Of a DNA stretch of 64,000 bases, positions 10,415 through 22,693 are shown in pieces (the stretch's first letter is position 1; every line of letters starts with the position of its first letter). The notes under the pieces are model-generated. The model ran no database searches. It was not told where the DNA came from and was given only the letters and a program-made list of their open reading frames with translations. The translations under genes and the position numbers were made by a program. Origin of the DNA: Bretschneidera sinensis (Eukaryota; Streptophyta; Magnoliopsida; Brassicales; Akaniaceae); the NCBI GenBank assembly GCA_023935145.1, contig CM043702.1, forward strand, positions 104,607,588 through 104,671,587, in the 5' to 3' direction.

Positions 10415-12093
10415 CCAGAAACATATTCTTTTATGAAGTTAAGGAAGTTGTTATATTATCATCTTGAATTGCGAAGGATCTAGCTTGTGACGTCGTTAAG
10501 GTGGTAGTTTTTAACATGCTTCTCTCTCGTGTAAAACTTGAAGCCTTTTATGACGATACGGATAATCTAAAGTTGAAAGAGTTGAGTAAAAAAGAAAGAA
10601 AAAAAGGTGCTTAAAAAATTGAGTTAAAAGTCAATTTAAAAGTTGATTTCTATGGGCAAATGTTATTCTCTTTTTGTCGTTTTGGCCATGGTTGGAGTAC
10701 ATTGAAGGGGACAGAGATCACTTAACCAAAAAGGCAGGTTGGTTCAGTGTGCTTGAATTTTGCTTCCTAGAAACATTAGGTATGATTTGATGCAAGTATG
10801 TGACCAATAAGTATAAGCACATGTATTTCAATGTCAATGCAAAAAATGCCAATACATGTATCAGATTTTATATTGGTTTGAATCTATTGATGCTTATAAG
10901 AAATTTCTTAGCAGACATATCATTTGGAAGTATCCGAACATACACTCCTTGGTAAATACATACAAAGTTACTGCTCTTGGAATATTATTTTTCAGAAAGT
11001 AGATCAGATATTTCAGAAAAATGAAATGTTATTATCTGATTATAAAAATTGTCTTTGATGTGAGTTGTTTGCAGAGGTTCTTCCTACCTCCAACTTCCCC
11101 TTTCTTATTTTATTTATGAGTTTATTGCATTAAAAGCCGCTGAAGTTTTGACATACTTTACCCGAAATTTTATAGTTTTAAACATATTTTACCGAAATCT
11201 TTGAAGTTTTAGTTGACAATTTAATGTCCAAACTTTCAATCTGTGTTTCAACTTTAGAGTATTTGTATCTTTTGCTGTGAACTTTGTATAGGTTAAGTTG
11301 GTAAAGTTAAAATTTTATGAATATGTTTTTGGTGAACAGAAAAAAAAACATTTGCAGAAAGAGTGATGTTTCTATCAAATGTTGTGTAAGAGTTTCAGTT
11401 TCACATGTGAACCAAACATAATTGTTGGTCTAAGTCAAATCATTGGATAAAAGGAATGAGAGAACTCGATCTAAGCATTTTTAACAAAAAGAGTGAGTTT
11501 TAATCACTTTAATGATAATTTTAATGATTTAAGTGTAATGTATTAAAATTTATTGTACCCTCAATTCGATATTATTTTTATTTTCTTTAAACTCTTCAAC
11601 GCATTCATGCAAATATTAAAAAGGTTCTCCTGTGAGAAGACAATCATATTTTATTAATTTTACAAGTTGATTGATACCAACTTCCAATTTGCGAGGATCG
11701 TAAATTACCACTAAGCTGAAACACGCGTGAATTCGATGTGGTGTGATAGCTTAGTCCAAAACAAGACATAAAGTAAAAAAAAAATGAATTTTTTTAGGTT
11801 ATGATTTTATTAAGTTTATTAGTCTCTTTTTTTTTTCCAGGAATACATCAAAGAAAGAACATATTTACTAACTAATTATGTAGTCCTTTTTTGGACTGTT
11901 TTTTTATGAGTAAGGTTTTTGTCATCTTTCTATGCTTTTATTCTATTTTTATTTAATAAATGGATCAACGTTAGTCGAAACCTTCCACTATAATATTACA
12001 AAAAAAGAAAAAAAAACTCTCACCATAATAGATGGTTTCGTTAAAAAAAAAATGTTCGAATTTTTTTAACTTCAAACATGTAATTGATATTTT
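10415..12093. other. Intergenic AT-rich region
   Basis: No ORF of note, LTR end, TSD pair or tandem array was found by eye. It may hold decayed TE sequence. Confidence 0.5.
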
Positions 12094-12542
12094 TGATGTT
12101 GAAATCCTAACGAGTGGTCCTACGAGCGTGATGAAATATCTACGCACTATAAATCCTAAAAGAGTCGTCGGAGGGTCGAGGGGGTGTATCTCTAGGGGGA
12201 TTCTCTGATGCATAAGAAAATAATTTGTATAGAGAACGAAAAGGCAATAGGGTTGTGAGAATTGTTTGTGTCGTTCTTGTGTGATAATGAGAGCCCCCTT
12301 TATATAACGTTTCGGAGTAGAGTTCAATTACGAAAGTAACTCATAAGTGATAGGGCTAGAGTTTTTCAAAGATGAGTGTCCTTATGAATTAGAGTTTCTA
12401 CTGTTAAGGGTTTAGGGGTGAACTTGCCCTTTTACCCCTAGCCATGTGTAAGTAGTCCATTGGTGGTATCTTTTGTCTTATGGGCTTACCCTGGGTGCCA
12501 TGTGTCGCCACATGATTAGTTGAGAAAAATTACCCCTCATCA
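12094..12542 (-). repeat. LTR of element J (449 bp)
   Basis: Minus-strand ends TGATGAGGGGTAATT and GGATTTCAACATCA. A TATA box (GTTATATAAAGGGGGC) lies at 12294-12309. The purine-rich AAGGAAATGGGGAGCATA directly precedes the LTR start (12543-12560), marking it as a 3' LTR. The flanks ATTTT and TATGC do not match, as expected for one LTR of a longer element. Confidence 0.65.
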
Positions 12543-13260
12543 TATGCTCCCCATTTCCTTGAGCGAATTTTATTTCATTTAAGGAAATAGTATGAAATTT
12601 GCTTGTCTTTATGATTTGTTGGTTCAGAACTGCCGAGGCACGTGGATCCTAGGGCTTTTTGGAGGGAATGTGTCGAGTACTAGGAATACTCGGACTGATG
12701 TCCTCATTTTTTTTTTTTGAGAAATTGTACCAAAGAGGTGGAATGCTAAGGGCATTCTCCTTGGTCTTCTAGGAGAAAATGGGCCGAGAAGGCGAAATCT
12801 TTGGCATACAAGCCTCAATGTATGGTTAAAAAGTTTTACCGAGGGTTTTTGTTCCCGAGCTATATGACTTGGAATTATTTGGGCACTGCTCCTTGGGTTG
12901 TTTACTAGTTGTTGGGTTGGCCTATTGGCTCATTTGTTTTTCCTCCAAAGGGTGAGGTTCCAGGAGGTTCTTTTCTCAGGAACTACAAAGGTCAGTAAAC
13001 TCTTTGACTTTTGGCGTGCTTGGGAAGTGCAAAGGATGTGATATGAGCCCTTATATTGCTTCGATTCGAGTAATTGATTTTTCTTTATAAGGAATAAAGT
13101 TACTTAGGTTTGAGAGTCCCAATTCTCAAAAGCCTCTTTCCCCCTTAATAGTTAGAGCGTTCGACAGTTTCTCAAGCTTTACTTCGCTTCTGTCATTTTC
13201 TTTTCCTCGACCCTTTTATTTTTAGTTTTTATAAGCTCTCATCTTTCCTTTAATTTTCCC

Positions 13261-14868
13261 ATGTCTTTTCTTTGGGTATTCCTAGCAGAGATAGTAGTAA
13301 TAAATAGGGAGATTAAGAGTGATGAGAGAGGTAGTAGTTCCTTAGGGACCAAGGTTAACAGTTCCTCTGAGGGTTCTTTCGAGAATTCTCACTTGGAGAG
13401 ACTGAGCCCATCAAATGTAGATGAGCTTGCTCTTCAGAAGGAAGAGAGAGGCCTAGTCATTCCTTGATAGATGTTCAGGAAGATATGGTTGTTGATGCTC
13501 AGAAAATTTAGTATTTGGCTGAGCTTAAGGAGAATAAGCTGAGTAATACCCAGCTTAGTTGTATTAGGGAGAAATATCAAATATCTTCGCAGTATACCCT
13601 AAGAGAGGTCAATAAGAGGGAGAGGGCTTGTGAATTGCCCCTTGAGGATGCTCTGTTCAAGCTGTGTATAATTTGGATAGCCTTAAGGTTGGGCTTAGGT
13701 TTCCTTTCAAACCCTTTGTGCGCTTGATGCTTAACCACTATGGGATCACGTTAGCTCAGCTTGTACCTAACTCCGTGCGACTCTTGATAGGCTTTATTTA
13801 TATATGCACAAGGCTTGAAAAAGTTGTAACTCTTGACTTCTTCAAGAATATTTTTACTGCTAATCGATATACCAAGGATGGTTGGGTTTACTTTAGCCAA
13901 CGAGCCAAGAGGATTGTGGTAAAGAAGAACTCGAATTGGGTGAAGAACTAGAAGAACAAGCTCTTCTTTATCCAAAGTGAATATGAGTTCGGGGTGCAAT
14001 ATAAGTGGTACTTGACTTTTCTGAAAAAAGTCTTGGCATCCTTCCCTTAGTCGTGATGAGGAGAAAGCCATAAAAGACGTAGTAGAAGGTTATATCTTTG
14101 CCTCAGAGTTAGATGATAATGACTCCTTGGCTTGGTATGGGCTTTGTCCTAACCAGGGTAACGCTTATTTTGACTTGTACATTGTTTTTGTTATAGATTT
14201 TCTCTTGTAGCTTGGTAACTAACATATATTCTTTCTTTTCGTAGCTATGCCTCGGAATATGAGCCAAGTCATGAAGGCGGCCAAGGCAGCGAAGAAGAAG
14301 CAGGCTACCGAGATCGAGGAGGGTAGCTAGAGTACTGAGAACAGGTATCTAGGAGCCTCTACTACTAAGGATACTAAGGCTACTCCTCTTGAGCCTGTGG
14401 CTTTTGCAGACTTGGAGAAGGTTCTTCCCACTGAGCCAGGCTCAGTGGTCTGTGGGTTAGGGATTCCTGCTCATCTTCCCCCTCCTCTGCAATCTTCAGT
14501 CCTCCGATTTAACTACTTTGTTAGGGTAGACAACTCGGTCATGGGATGCTCGAGGGTCGCCCGGGAGCATTTGATCAAGGACATCCCATCGAAGGTTATG
14601 GTGGAGCTGATTGCTGAGGCTCTAAAGATACTGGCCAACATGGTCTTGGAGCTTTAGTCCAAGGTACTAATCTTTTTCTCTTATTTATAATTTTATTTTA
14701 TACAAGTATTTGTTCTCATGCCTTATATCTATTATTTTTAGGCTAGTATCAACACAGGAGTGCTTGCTCGGTGATTCGTGGACGTGAGCCAATAGCTCGA
14801 GAAATGTGAGGCTTGACTCGAGGCTGAGGCTGAGATCAAGGATGAGAGGATCTTTATTGCTGAGAGGG
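13261..14868 (+). pseudogene. PF04195-like ('putative gypsy type transposon') ORF, first part
   Basis: Starts MSFLWVFLAEI and is broken by frameshifts and stops. The region 13664-14040 carries the family pattern: GLRFPFKPFVRLML, LAQLVPNSVRLLIGF, then the aromatic DGWVYFS block. Two introns are plausible: about 14157-14244 (ending TTTTCGTAG) and 14660-14742 (ending TTTTTAG). Downstream is a Lys/Ala-rich piece (KAAKAAKKK) and a charged, coiled-coil-like segment. It is antisense to the element that carries it. Role unknown. Element G splits it at 14869 with TSD GAGGG. Confidence 0.6.
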
Positions 14869-15723
14869 TGTGACGACCCATCCCGGGTTGGCTACCCCCG
14901 AGATGGTGTTGTCACATTTTGAAAATCCCAACACGACACATATATGCAACAATAAAAATAATACCAACTGCAATTTTTACATCAATCCTCAACCCTCAAT
15001 AGAGGAGATACATCATTCTGATCTTGACTTAAACATTATATATAACGTAATATGCATGAATATTTACAAATAAATTTATTTTATTTTATTTTCTCATTAG
15101 TGTAAGAATGTGGACACGGACGTGGCATACATATAATGAATTCGTCCGGATTTCAACTCACTAAACTATCTGTCTTGTCTGCTACCTGAAATCATTGTAC
15201 AATGAGGAGTGAGCTTTACAAGCTCATTGAATTAAATTTAGTAGAAGTACTCGATTACATACTCCCAGTTACATCTTATAATTCAATTACTTCTAAAATT
15301 CTTCCGCTATTCATTCATCTTTTTCCTCAAATAATTCAATAACAATATTTTATAATCATTACTCAATTTTATAATGCTCCTATTACACAATCTCTTCTTA
15401 AGTTACTTATTAGACATATCAATCTTTCAATCATATATTTAATCATCTCTAAATTCTCAATTCAACATTATCATTTACCTCATTATGAGGTTCACAACAT
15501 ATAATAACTCACTCAAACAATTCTCATCATATCATATTTTTATATTTCTTCATTAGCATAATTGTTTCTCTGTGAGACTCATCATCTATTAATAAATTTA
15601 CAATCATGAATAGCACTTTAATATCTCAAGCAATAACAATCAATATTTAAACAAAATGCAATCAGTGAATTTATATATTATTATTATTGGGAACATCTTC
15701 CCAGATGTCGACATATTTTTATC

Positions 15724-16010
15724 TTAGACCGGCTGCCTTCTCAATTCTTTCATTCTCATTTAGACCGTCTGCCTTTTCGGTTCTTTTATTCTCATTTAAA
15801 CCGGCTGCTTTCTTAGTTCTTTTATTCTCATTTAGACTAGCTGCCTTCCCGGTTCTTTTATTCTCTTTTAAACCAGCTGCCTTCCCGGTTCTTTTATTTC
15901 ATTTAGACCGGCTACTCTCCCGGTTCTTTTATTATCATTTAAACTGGCTACCTTCCCGGTTCTTTTATTTTCTTTTTGACCGGCTGGCTTCCTGGTTCTT
16001 TTATTTCATG
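15724..16010. repeat. 36-bp minisatellite in the LTR of G, 8 units
   Basis: Eight diverged units of about 36 bp, each with GACCGGCTGCCTTCCCGGTTC-like core then TTTTATTCTCATTTA. ACCGG and CCGGT within a unit can pair. The period is a multiple of three, which is why a repetitive open frame (15687-16061) runs over it. Confidence 0.88.
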
Positions 16011-16767
16011 CATATGTATATGAATAATGATATAAAAACAAAAATGTATTTAGACATTTAAATTAACTATCTTGATTATTCTCAAATTATTATTTGAAAA
16101 TTTTCACTAAATTCTTCTCCTCATAAATTATATCAAATCATCAACCATAGCTCGTCAAGAATTTCATTTATCACCTTTATTATTAAATCGACTCATTATT
16201 CTAATAATATTACTTCTCATATAATAATTTTCTACATATTCATTATTCCTATCATATCAACCTATTTTTCATCTACCACCGAAGCATAAGTTAATAATTA
16301 ATTCTAATATTATCACTATATATTTCATATTTATCTTGATTACTTAAAGTAAATCTAACTCACCACGAAACACTTAGAGCTACCCGTGGATCACTTCCTT
16401 GCCTTTCCTCCTTCTCCTTTCAGCAATTTTCCCCGGTTGCTTATCGTCAACACCTAACATAATATTTATATTAAATTTGTAATTTATTCTTCAATTCTTC
16501 CATAATTCACACCCTTTGAAAATTCACACTTTAAATTCCAAGAAATTTCATGTATGTTAAATTTCAAAAATAAACTTTATGTTATTACCTTATGTTTTTC
16601 TTAAAGCTTCCCGTGACCCTCTATAAAATTATTCCGCAAACCCCTTCAAAATTTGACTCTTTCAATCTTTCTTTCAGTCCCCAAGTATTTAGAGAAATAA
16701 AGTAGTTTGAATTGTAGAAGGAAGAAAACCAAACAGGATTTGGTAAGAAATAAGTAAAGTAAACTCA

Positions 16768-16771
<4 letters not shown>

Positions 16772-16841
<70 letters not shown>
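16772..16841. repeat. (TA)35 microsatellite
   Basis: 70 bp of uninterrupted TA dinucleotides at the deletion junction of element G. The homologous place in the partner LTR (20429) has only a short run. Confidence 0.97.
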
Positions 16842-16843
<2 letters not shown>

Positions 16844-16849
16844 AGTTAG

Positions 16850-18420
16850 CAACCATCAATAGATTTCGTATAAATATTATATACAAAAAAATGGGTTACA
16901 CCAAGATCAATCAATAATCTAGCAGGCCTACCAAGGATAGATATCATACCCATAACAACATCAGGAGTAGCTTGTGAATCCTGTTGGGTCAATGCATAGA
17001 CTTTGCTGTCTCTGGACTGAAACTAGCTGCCACGTCTTTCTCAGCTACTGATCCTCGGCCTCTGCCCCGCACACTCCCTAATCCACCACCTCTCTCCATC
17101 GATCTTCTCCTAACACTTCCAACGCCCACGTTAGCAGATTTCCGTACTGGATAATCTACAACAACATGCCCTCTCTCACTGGATACAAAGCATATCTGCA
17201 TAGGGCAATTCTGAGATAGATGCCCCATCTAATTACATCTAAAGCAAATCCTTGACTCTCGATCATACATCAAATTACCACTCACCCTTGGTGGCATACT
17301 TACTCCTCTACCATAACTCCTAATTCCCATAGTATGTCTCCCAAATCTAGGGGTCCCACCGATATTACTCTAAGCTACAGAAGTTACGTATCCTGCTTGC
17401 CTCTAACTCTACACTACAGTTCCTTGTGACAAGGAACGCCCCCTCTGGGGTGGCTTCCTACCCTATACACCCATACTACAACCACCTCTAGGTCCCTCAA
17501 ATCTAGACCTCTTCAGCCAATCTCTCCTACCTCTAAACTCTATCAAATCCTTCTCAATCTGTAATGCTTTATCCACTAGTATAGCATAATTCCCTATGCC
17601 CATTTAAGAGAGTTTAGATCGAATTTCGTAGTGTAACCCATCTTAAAAACGTTTACATTTCCTCTCTTCTGTATTCACTAACTCAAGTAAAAACCTTGAC
17701 ATAGCTATAAATCTACTATCATACTCTGCCACAGAGGTACTATATCATAGAGGTACTCTGCCTTAAGTGAATAAAATCTCTCTCCTGCTGGGTTCAAAAT
17801 GTATCTAGAAAGTATTTTGCAAAGAACTCATCCTTAAACTTACTCCAAGTTAAAGGTTGTTCTACTTGTGTACTCACCCTAGGCAGAATATCTTCCCATC
17901 ATTATGAAGCCTCACCTTCCAGCATAAATGAAGCAAAAGTAACCTTCTGTCTATCTGTCATTGGTAAGACTTCAAAATATTTCTCAACATGTCTAATCCA
18001 CTGCTCAACTTCTACAGGATTTACAGATCTTCTAAAAGACTGGGGTTTAAACTTAAGAAATCTCACAAAACAATCCCTTTGTATCTCACGTGCAAATACA
18101 CCTTCTCCCTCATAAACCTCTCGTCTCACCATATCAGGTTCTACTGTACTCCTTTCCTTTAATCTCCTCTGCAGATTATCATCCTTTTCTTCAGCTGTAT
18201 TTATCCTTTCTATAGCACGATTAAGAGGTTCTCTCAATTCATTCCTCCTAACCTCAGATTCTCTCCCAGCTCTACTAGTACCAACTGCACTATCAATCTA
18301 TTCCCTTGCAGGAACCACAAACTCAACTTCCCCCTCTGCTTCAGTTCTTCTAAATATTGGGGGTCTACCACGTCCCCTATGATTTCAAATTCTACCTCTA
18401 GCTCCAGCACATCCACGTGT
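16850..18420 (-). pseudogene. Tekay-type gag-protease remnant (element G)
   Basis: Gag pieces: 18234-18416; 17902-18237 (FVRFLKFKPQSF, VEQWIRHVEKYFEVL); and 16989-17228 with a zinc knuckle whose second Cys-proximal codon is a stop (CFRCN*MGHLSQNCP). Then a protease start reading DLGVTHFF, where the family has D-[TL]-GATHSF. Many stops. The sequence is closely parallel to element F gag at 36774-38116. Confidence 0.8.
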
Positions 18421-18509
18421 CATCCTCAAACTCTGCATTAAAATATATTTTATTTAGATCTTCTGCTTCCTTAAGTTCTCATGCAGTCTACAGAGTCATA
18501 AAACCTAAT

Positions 18510-18521
18510 GCTCTGATACCA
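18510..18521 (-). other. Primer-binding site of element G (initiator Met tRNA)
   Basis: TGGTATCAGAGC on the minus strand, 4 bp from the LTR end. Intact. Confidence 0.88.
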
Positions 18522-18525
18522 AAAT

Positions 18526-20785
18526 TATAACGACTCATCCTGGGTTGGCCACCCCCGAGACGGTGTTGTCACATTTTGAAAAATCCATTATGACACATTT
18601 ATGCAACAATAAAAATAATACCAACTGCAATTTTTACATCAATCTTCAACCCTCAATAGGGGAGATACATCATTCTAATCTTGACTTAAACATTATATAT
18701 AAGGTAATATGCATGAATATTTACAAATAATTTATTTTATTTTATTTTATCATTAGTATAAGGATGTGGACACACACGTGGCTTATAGATAATGATTTCG
18801 TCTGAATCTAAACTCACCAAACTATCTGTCCTGCCTGCTACCTAAAATCATTGTACAATGAGGAGTGAGCTTCACAAGCTCAGTAAATTACATTTACTAG
18901 AAGTATTCGATTATATACTCCTAGCTACATCTTATAATTCAATTACTTCTAAAAATCTTTCGATATTCATTCATCTTTTTCCTTAAATAATTCAATAACA
19001 ATATTCCGTAATCACTACTCAATTTCATAATTCCCCTATTACACAATCTCTTCTTAAGTTACACATCAGACATATCAATCTTTCAATCATATATTTAATC
19101 ATCTCTAAATTCTCAATTAAATATTATCATTTAACTCATTATGAGGTTCACAACATATAATACTCACTCAAACAATTCTCATCATATCATATTTCCATAT
19201 TTATCCCTTAGCATAATTGTCTCTCTGTGAGACTCATCGTCTAGCAATAAATTTACAATCATGAATAGCACTTTAACATCTCAAGCAATAACAATCAATA
19301 TTTAAAGCAAATGCAATGCGTGAATTTAAATGTTATTATAATTGAGAACATTTTCCCATATGTCGACATGTTTTTATCTTAGACTGGCTGTCTTCTCGTT
19401 TCTTTCATTCTCATTTAGATCGGCTGCCTTCCCGGTTCTTTTATTCTCATTTAGACCGGTTGCCCTCCCGGTTCTTTTATTCTCATTTAGATCAGCTGCC
19501 TTCCTGATTCTTTTATTCTCTTTTAGACCGACTGCCTTCTCGGTTCTTTTGTTTCATTTAGACCGATTGCTTTTTCGGTTCTTTTATTCTCATTTAGACC
19601 GGCTGCCTTCTCGGTTCTTTTATTCTCTTTTAGACCGGCTTCCTTCCTGTTCTTTTATTTCATGCATATGCATATGAATAAGAATATAAAAATAAACATG
19701 CATTCAGACATTTAAATTAGCTATCTTGATTATTCCCAAATTATTATTTGAAAAATTCCACTAAATTCTTCTCCTCATAAATCATATCAAATCATCAACC
19801 ATAGCTTGTCAAGAATTTCATTTTTCACCTTCATTATTAAATCGACTCATTATTCTAATAATATTACTTCTCATATAATAATTTTCTACACATCCATTAT
19901 TTATATCAGACATATCAACCCATTTTTCATCTACCACCAAAGCATAAGTTAATAATTTATTCTAATATTATCACTATATATTTCATATTTATCTTGATTA
20001 CTTAAAGTAAATCTAACTCACCACGAAGCACTTAGAGCTACCCATGGATCACCTCCTTGCCTTTCCTACTCCTCTTAGCAATTTCCCCCGGTTGCTGATT
20101 ATCAACACCTAACGTAATATTTATATTAAATTTCTAATTTATTCTTCAATTCTTCCATAATTCACACCTTTTGAAAATTCCCACTTTGAATTATAGTAAA
20201 TTTCATGTATGCTAAATTTCAAAAATAAACTTTACGTTATTATATTATGTTTTCTTAGAGCTTCCCGTGGCTCTTTATAAAATTCTTTCGTAAACCCCTT
20301 CAAAATTTTACTCTTTCAATCTTTCTTTCGGTCCCCAAGTGTTTAAAGAAATAGAGTAATTTGAATTATAAAAGGAAGAAAACCAAATAGGATTTGGTAA
20401 AGAATAAGTAAAATAAACTCAAATGGTATATATATATACTTACAAATTTTTCGTTAGTCAGCACTCCCCCCCTAATTTTGCTACGCACATAGCTATGCCG
20501 TCTAACATGCAAATTGCATGTTAGAAAGCCAACACCTATTGCTAGGTGTGGTATTTTATTTTTTATTTTTACTTTTACTCGTTTTTTTCTTCTTGCTGTT
20601 CAAGAATTTTTTTTTCCTTTTTCTTTTATTTTCTTACATGTTGTCAATGATTTTTTTTTCTTCAAAAGAATTGTTTTATAAATTAGTTCTTTCGCATATA
20701 TATATATATATATATATTATTTTAACTCTATGTCATATTTATTAAATTACTTCTTTACCCTTATTTTTCAAATACAGGTATTACA
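18526..20785 (-). repeat. 5' LTR of element G (2260 bp)
   Basis: Complete LTR: starts TGTAATACCTG (minus), ends at 18526 with the terminal dinucleotide mutated (TATAACGAC where the partner has TGTGACGAC). It contains an 8-unit 36-bp minisatellite at 19384-19660 and a short (TA)n at 20697-20718. Confidence 0.87.
19384..19660. repeat. 36-bp minisatellite in the other LTR of G, 8 units
   Basis: Same unit as 15724-16010 and the same count. Copy number therefore probably predates insertion, and the two arrays diverged by point mutation. Confidence 0.87.
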
Positions 20786-20790
20786 GAGGG

Positions 20791-21186
20791 AGGTCTCCAT
20801 CCTTGGGAAGTATTTGGCCGAGGCCATGCAGGAGGTTGATATGTTGAGGAGCTAACTTGTTGAGGCTGAGAGGAAGACTGTTGAATGAGTTCCAAGCTTC
20901 TGAGGCTCCGAAGGCAAAATTTGTAGAGGCTTGTGAGAAGGCTTTGGAGGAGTACAAATACTCTACAGCTTTTGAGAAGCATGGACCAACGAGGCCTGAG
21001 GTTACTACCTCCAAGGCTTTGATGATGCGAAGACGAAGGTCACAAAGGCCTTTCCTAACATCGATCTCTCTTTGGTGTGATTTTTTTTTTATGGCGAGAC
21101 TACCATGGCCGAATAGGACCAGGAGATTGACATTAGAGAGGAGGAGGTTGGCACTGAGCTTAAAGGTCCCAAGGTTTAGGGCTTAG
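20791..21186 (+). pseudogene. PF04195-like ORF, last part
   Basis: Continues the ORF after the insertion of G (GAGGG at 14864-14868 and 20786-20790). It reads as a charged, coiled-coil-like stretch with several stops, then a Glu-rich tail near 21140. Past it, TTGGCCTACCGGCCCACTTC and an AATATTAATGCAAAAGG tract look like the 3' UTR of the antisense gene. Confidence 0.5.
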
Positions 21187-21617
21187 ATTTCATTTTTTGT
21201 CTTTTGTAGTTGGCCTACCGGCCCACTTCTTGTATTCAGGATTTGAAATATTAATGCAAAAGGTTGCTTTTGCTTGATGTGCATGTCTCCATTGTTTATT
21301 TTTCATGGACTTGAATGTGAATGATCCGAGGGTTGAGACTTGTGAGGATCTTCCTTTAAGTCTCAACTCAGTATATTTGCAAATTTTTTCCTGAGTGTGT
21401 ATATAAGTTGAGGCCTTGCGCTCGAGTGGCTTGGCTTCATTACCCGAGGGTTTTGACTTGTGGAGTAATTGTAATTTAAGATCTTGGCTTGCTATGTTTG
21501 TGAATTTTTCGTTTGAACATGAGTCAAAGCTCTATGCTCGGGCTTATAGTCTTAGAAGCCTATGGAGAAGATGTACTGAGGAGTAAATGCACTTTTAGAC
21601 TTTTTGGATATTGTTTG

Positions 21618-21768
21618 TCGAGGAGTTGTGGAGCTTGGGCCACCGTCCTTGGGTTTTTTTGGAGAAGATAAGCCGAAGAGCTAAGGTGCTAAGGCTAGTA
21701 TCCTTGAGCTTCTTATGGAAGATAAGTCGAGGAGCTGAGGAGCTCCAGCCAATATCCTTAGGATTTTC
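21618..21768. repeat. 54-55-bp degenerate tandem repeats in element J
   Basis: About 2.7 units, each starting TCGAGGAG or CCGAAGAG and carrying TCCTTGGG/TCCTTGAG, then GGAGAAGATAAG or GGAAGATAAG. Short arrays of this kind are common in the 3' untranslated part of Tat/Ogre-type elements. Confidence 0.6.
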
Positions 21769-22285
21769 GCCTTGGGAGCTTGTCTAAGTCCTTACGCATG
21801 GGAGTGTGTTAGTCCTGGAACCTTTAAAGTGTTTTGCTCTAAGGTGAACGACCCTCGGAGGTGAGAAAGTCTCTTGGTTGGTTTTTACACCACTCTTCGA
21901 GCCTAGATATACTTAGGTCTTACTGCCTCAAAGATGAAAATATGAGGTTTTGGTGCCTCAGAGGTGAGGGCTTCATGCAGAAGCAGCGACTTGTTTAACG
22001 TGTTCAAGCTAACTTCTGGAGTGAATACCCTTGGAGATTTATATGAGTTTTCTGCAAAGAAAACTCATGGGTGAAATAGTAGATGATTTTATATATTAAA
22101 TAGATACGTTGAAACTACAAAGATAGCCAAAAGTGTGCGAAAAAGGAAAAAAACTACATTACTGATGGAAATCCCTGAGGTTCTTAGGTTCGAGGTACTA
22201 ATGAGACGGTTAGAACAACATTGAGGATTTTAATCTCCAAAGGTAGGGACTCAGTCTTCCTATGTCCCTTGAGGGAGTTGAGGTT

Positions 22286-22569
22286 GCGTGAGTGGGATGC
22301 TGCTTACATTATTCTACACACAAGTTTTTCTTATAGATTTTGGTTCTTCTTCCTCCCAAAAGAGAGAACAAAATTTAAAGAGAAATCATAATTCAATATT
22401 TTCCTCATATGAACTATATTTAGAGATCACATATGTTTGTGATTGTTATGGATTCAAGAACGCAAGGAATTTGGCGACGCTCTTAGAATTACACAAGGAA
22501 ATCAAGAACAATACGAATAAGTGGTAACAATTCTTATATTACAACAAAGAAATTGATATTTGGCTAGTG
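22286..22569. other. Unassigned spacer between J and the LINE
   Basis: AT-rich. Only short chance ORFs, no motif recognised. Confidence 0.4.
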
Positions 22570-22693
22570 ATATTGTAAGTGTAGGTTTATGCCCAACCTA
22601 GCTTTTTCTGTTTCTTCTCCCTCGGTGATCTATCACCTAGTGGCCGCCATGGCTGGCCAGCATGGCCACCATCCATCTCCAGGTGGTACCTTA

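Larger units (their letters stand above)
14869..16841 (-). repeat. 3' LTR of element G, lacking its first ~350 bp
   Basis: Outer end TGTGACGACCCA (plus) abuts TSD GAGGG. It is colinear with 18526-20420 up to a (TA)35 run at 16772-16841; the U3 start present in the other LTR (20430-20785) is missing. Confidence 0.85.
14869..20785 (-). mobile_element. Element G: Tekay-type Ty3/gypsy deletion derivative
   Basis: Perfect 5-bp TSD GAGGG at 14864-14868 and 20786-20790. Minus-strand order: LTR 18526-20785, initiator-Met PBS 18510-18521, gag and the start of protease (18420-16850), then directly a 5'-truncated 3' LTR (14869-16841). RT, RNase H and integrase are gone; the deletion joins the protease codons to a (TA)n run inside the LTR. 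The LTR starts TGTAATACC and ends with the complement of TGTGACGACCCA, as in element F, so G and F are related families. Confidence 0.88.
12094..22285 (-). mobile_element. Element J: 3' end of a Tat-type Ty3/gypsy element, interrupted by G
   Basis: Reading minus: a spacer with tandem repeats (21618-21768), an ORF in the opposite (plus) orientation at 13261-14868 joined to 20791-21186, a purine tract and a 449-bp LTR. An antisense extra ORF of the PF04195 ('transposase_28') type between pol and the 3' LTR is a known feature of some Tat-lineage elements. No gag, pol or second LTR is seen, so this is a truncated remnant. The high-coordinate limit is uncertain. Element G occupies 14869-20785. Confidence 0.6.

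Noticed and set aside
13751..14071. 106-codon minus-strand ORF
   Set aside because: Shadow of the PF04195-like ORF on the plus strand.
15687..16061. Open frame with a 12-residue F-S-F-R-P-A-A-F repeat, also at 19342-19677
   Set aside because: It overlies a 36-bp LTR minisatellite; the period is divisible by three, which keeps a frame open by chance. No other coding evidence.
16646..16886. Two frames with long Y-I repeats
   Set aside because: Translation of the (TA)35 microsatellite.
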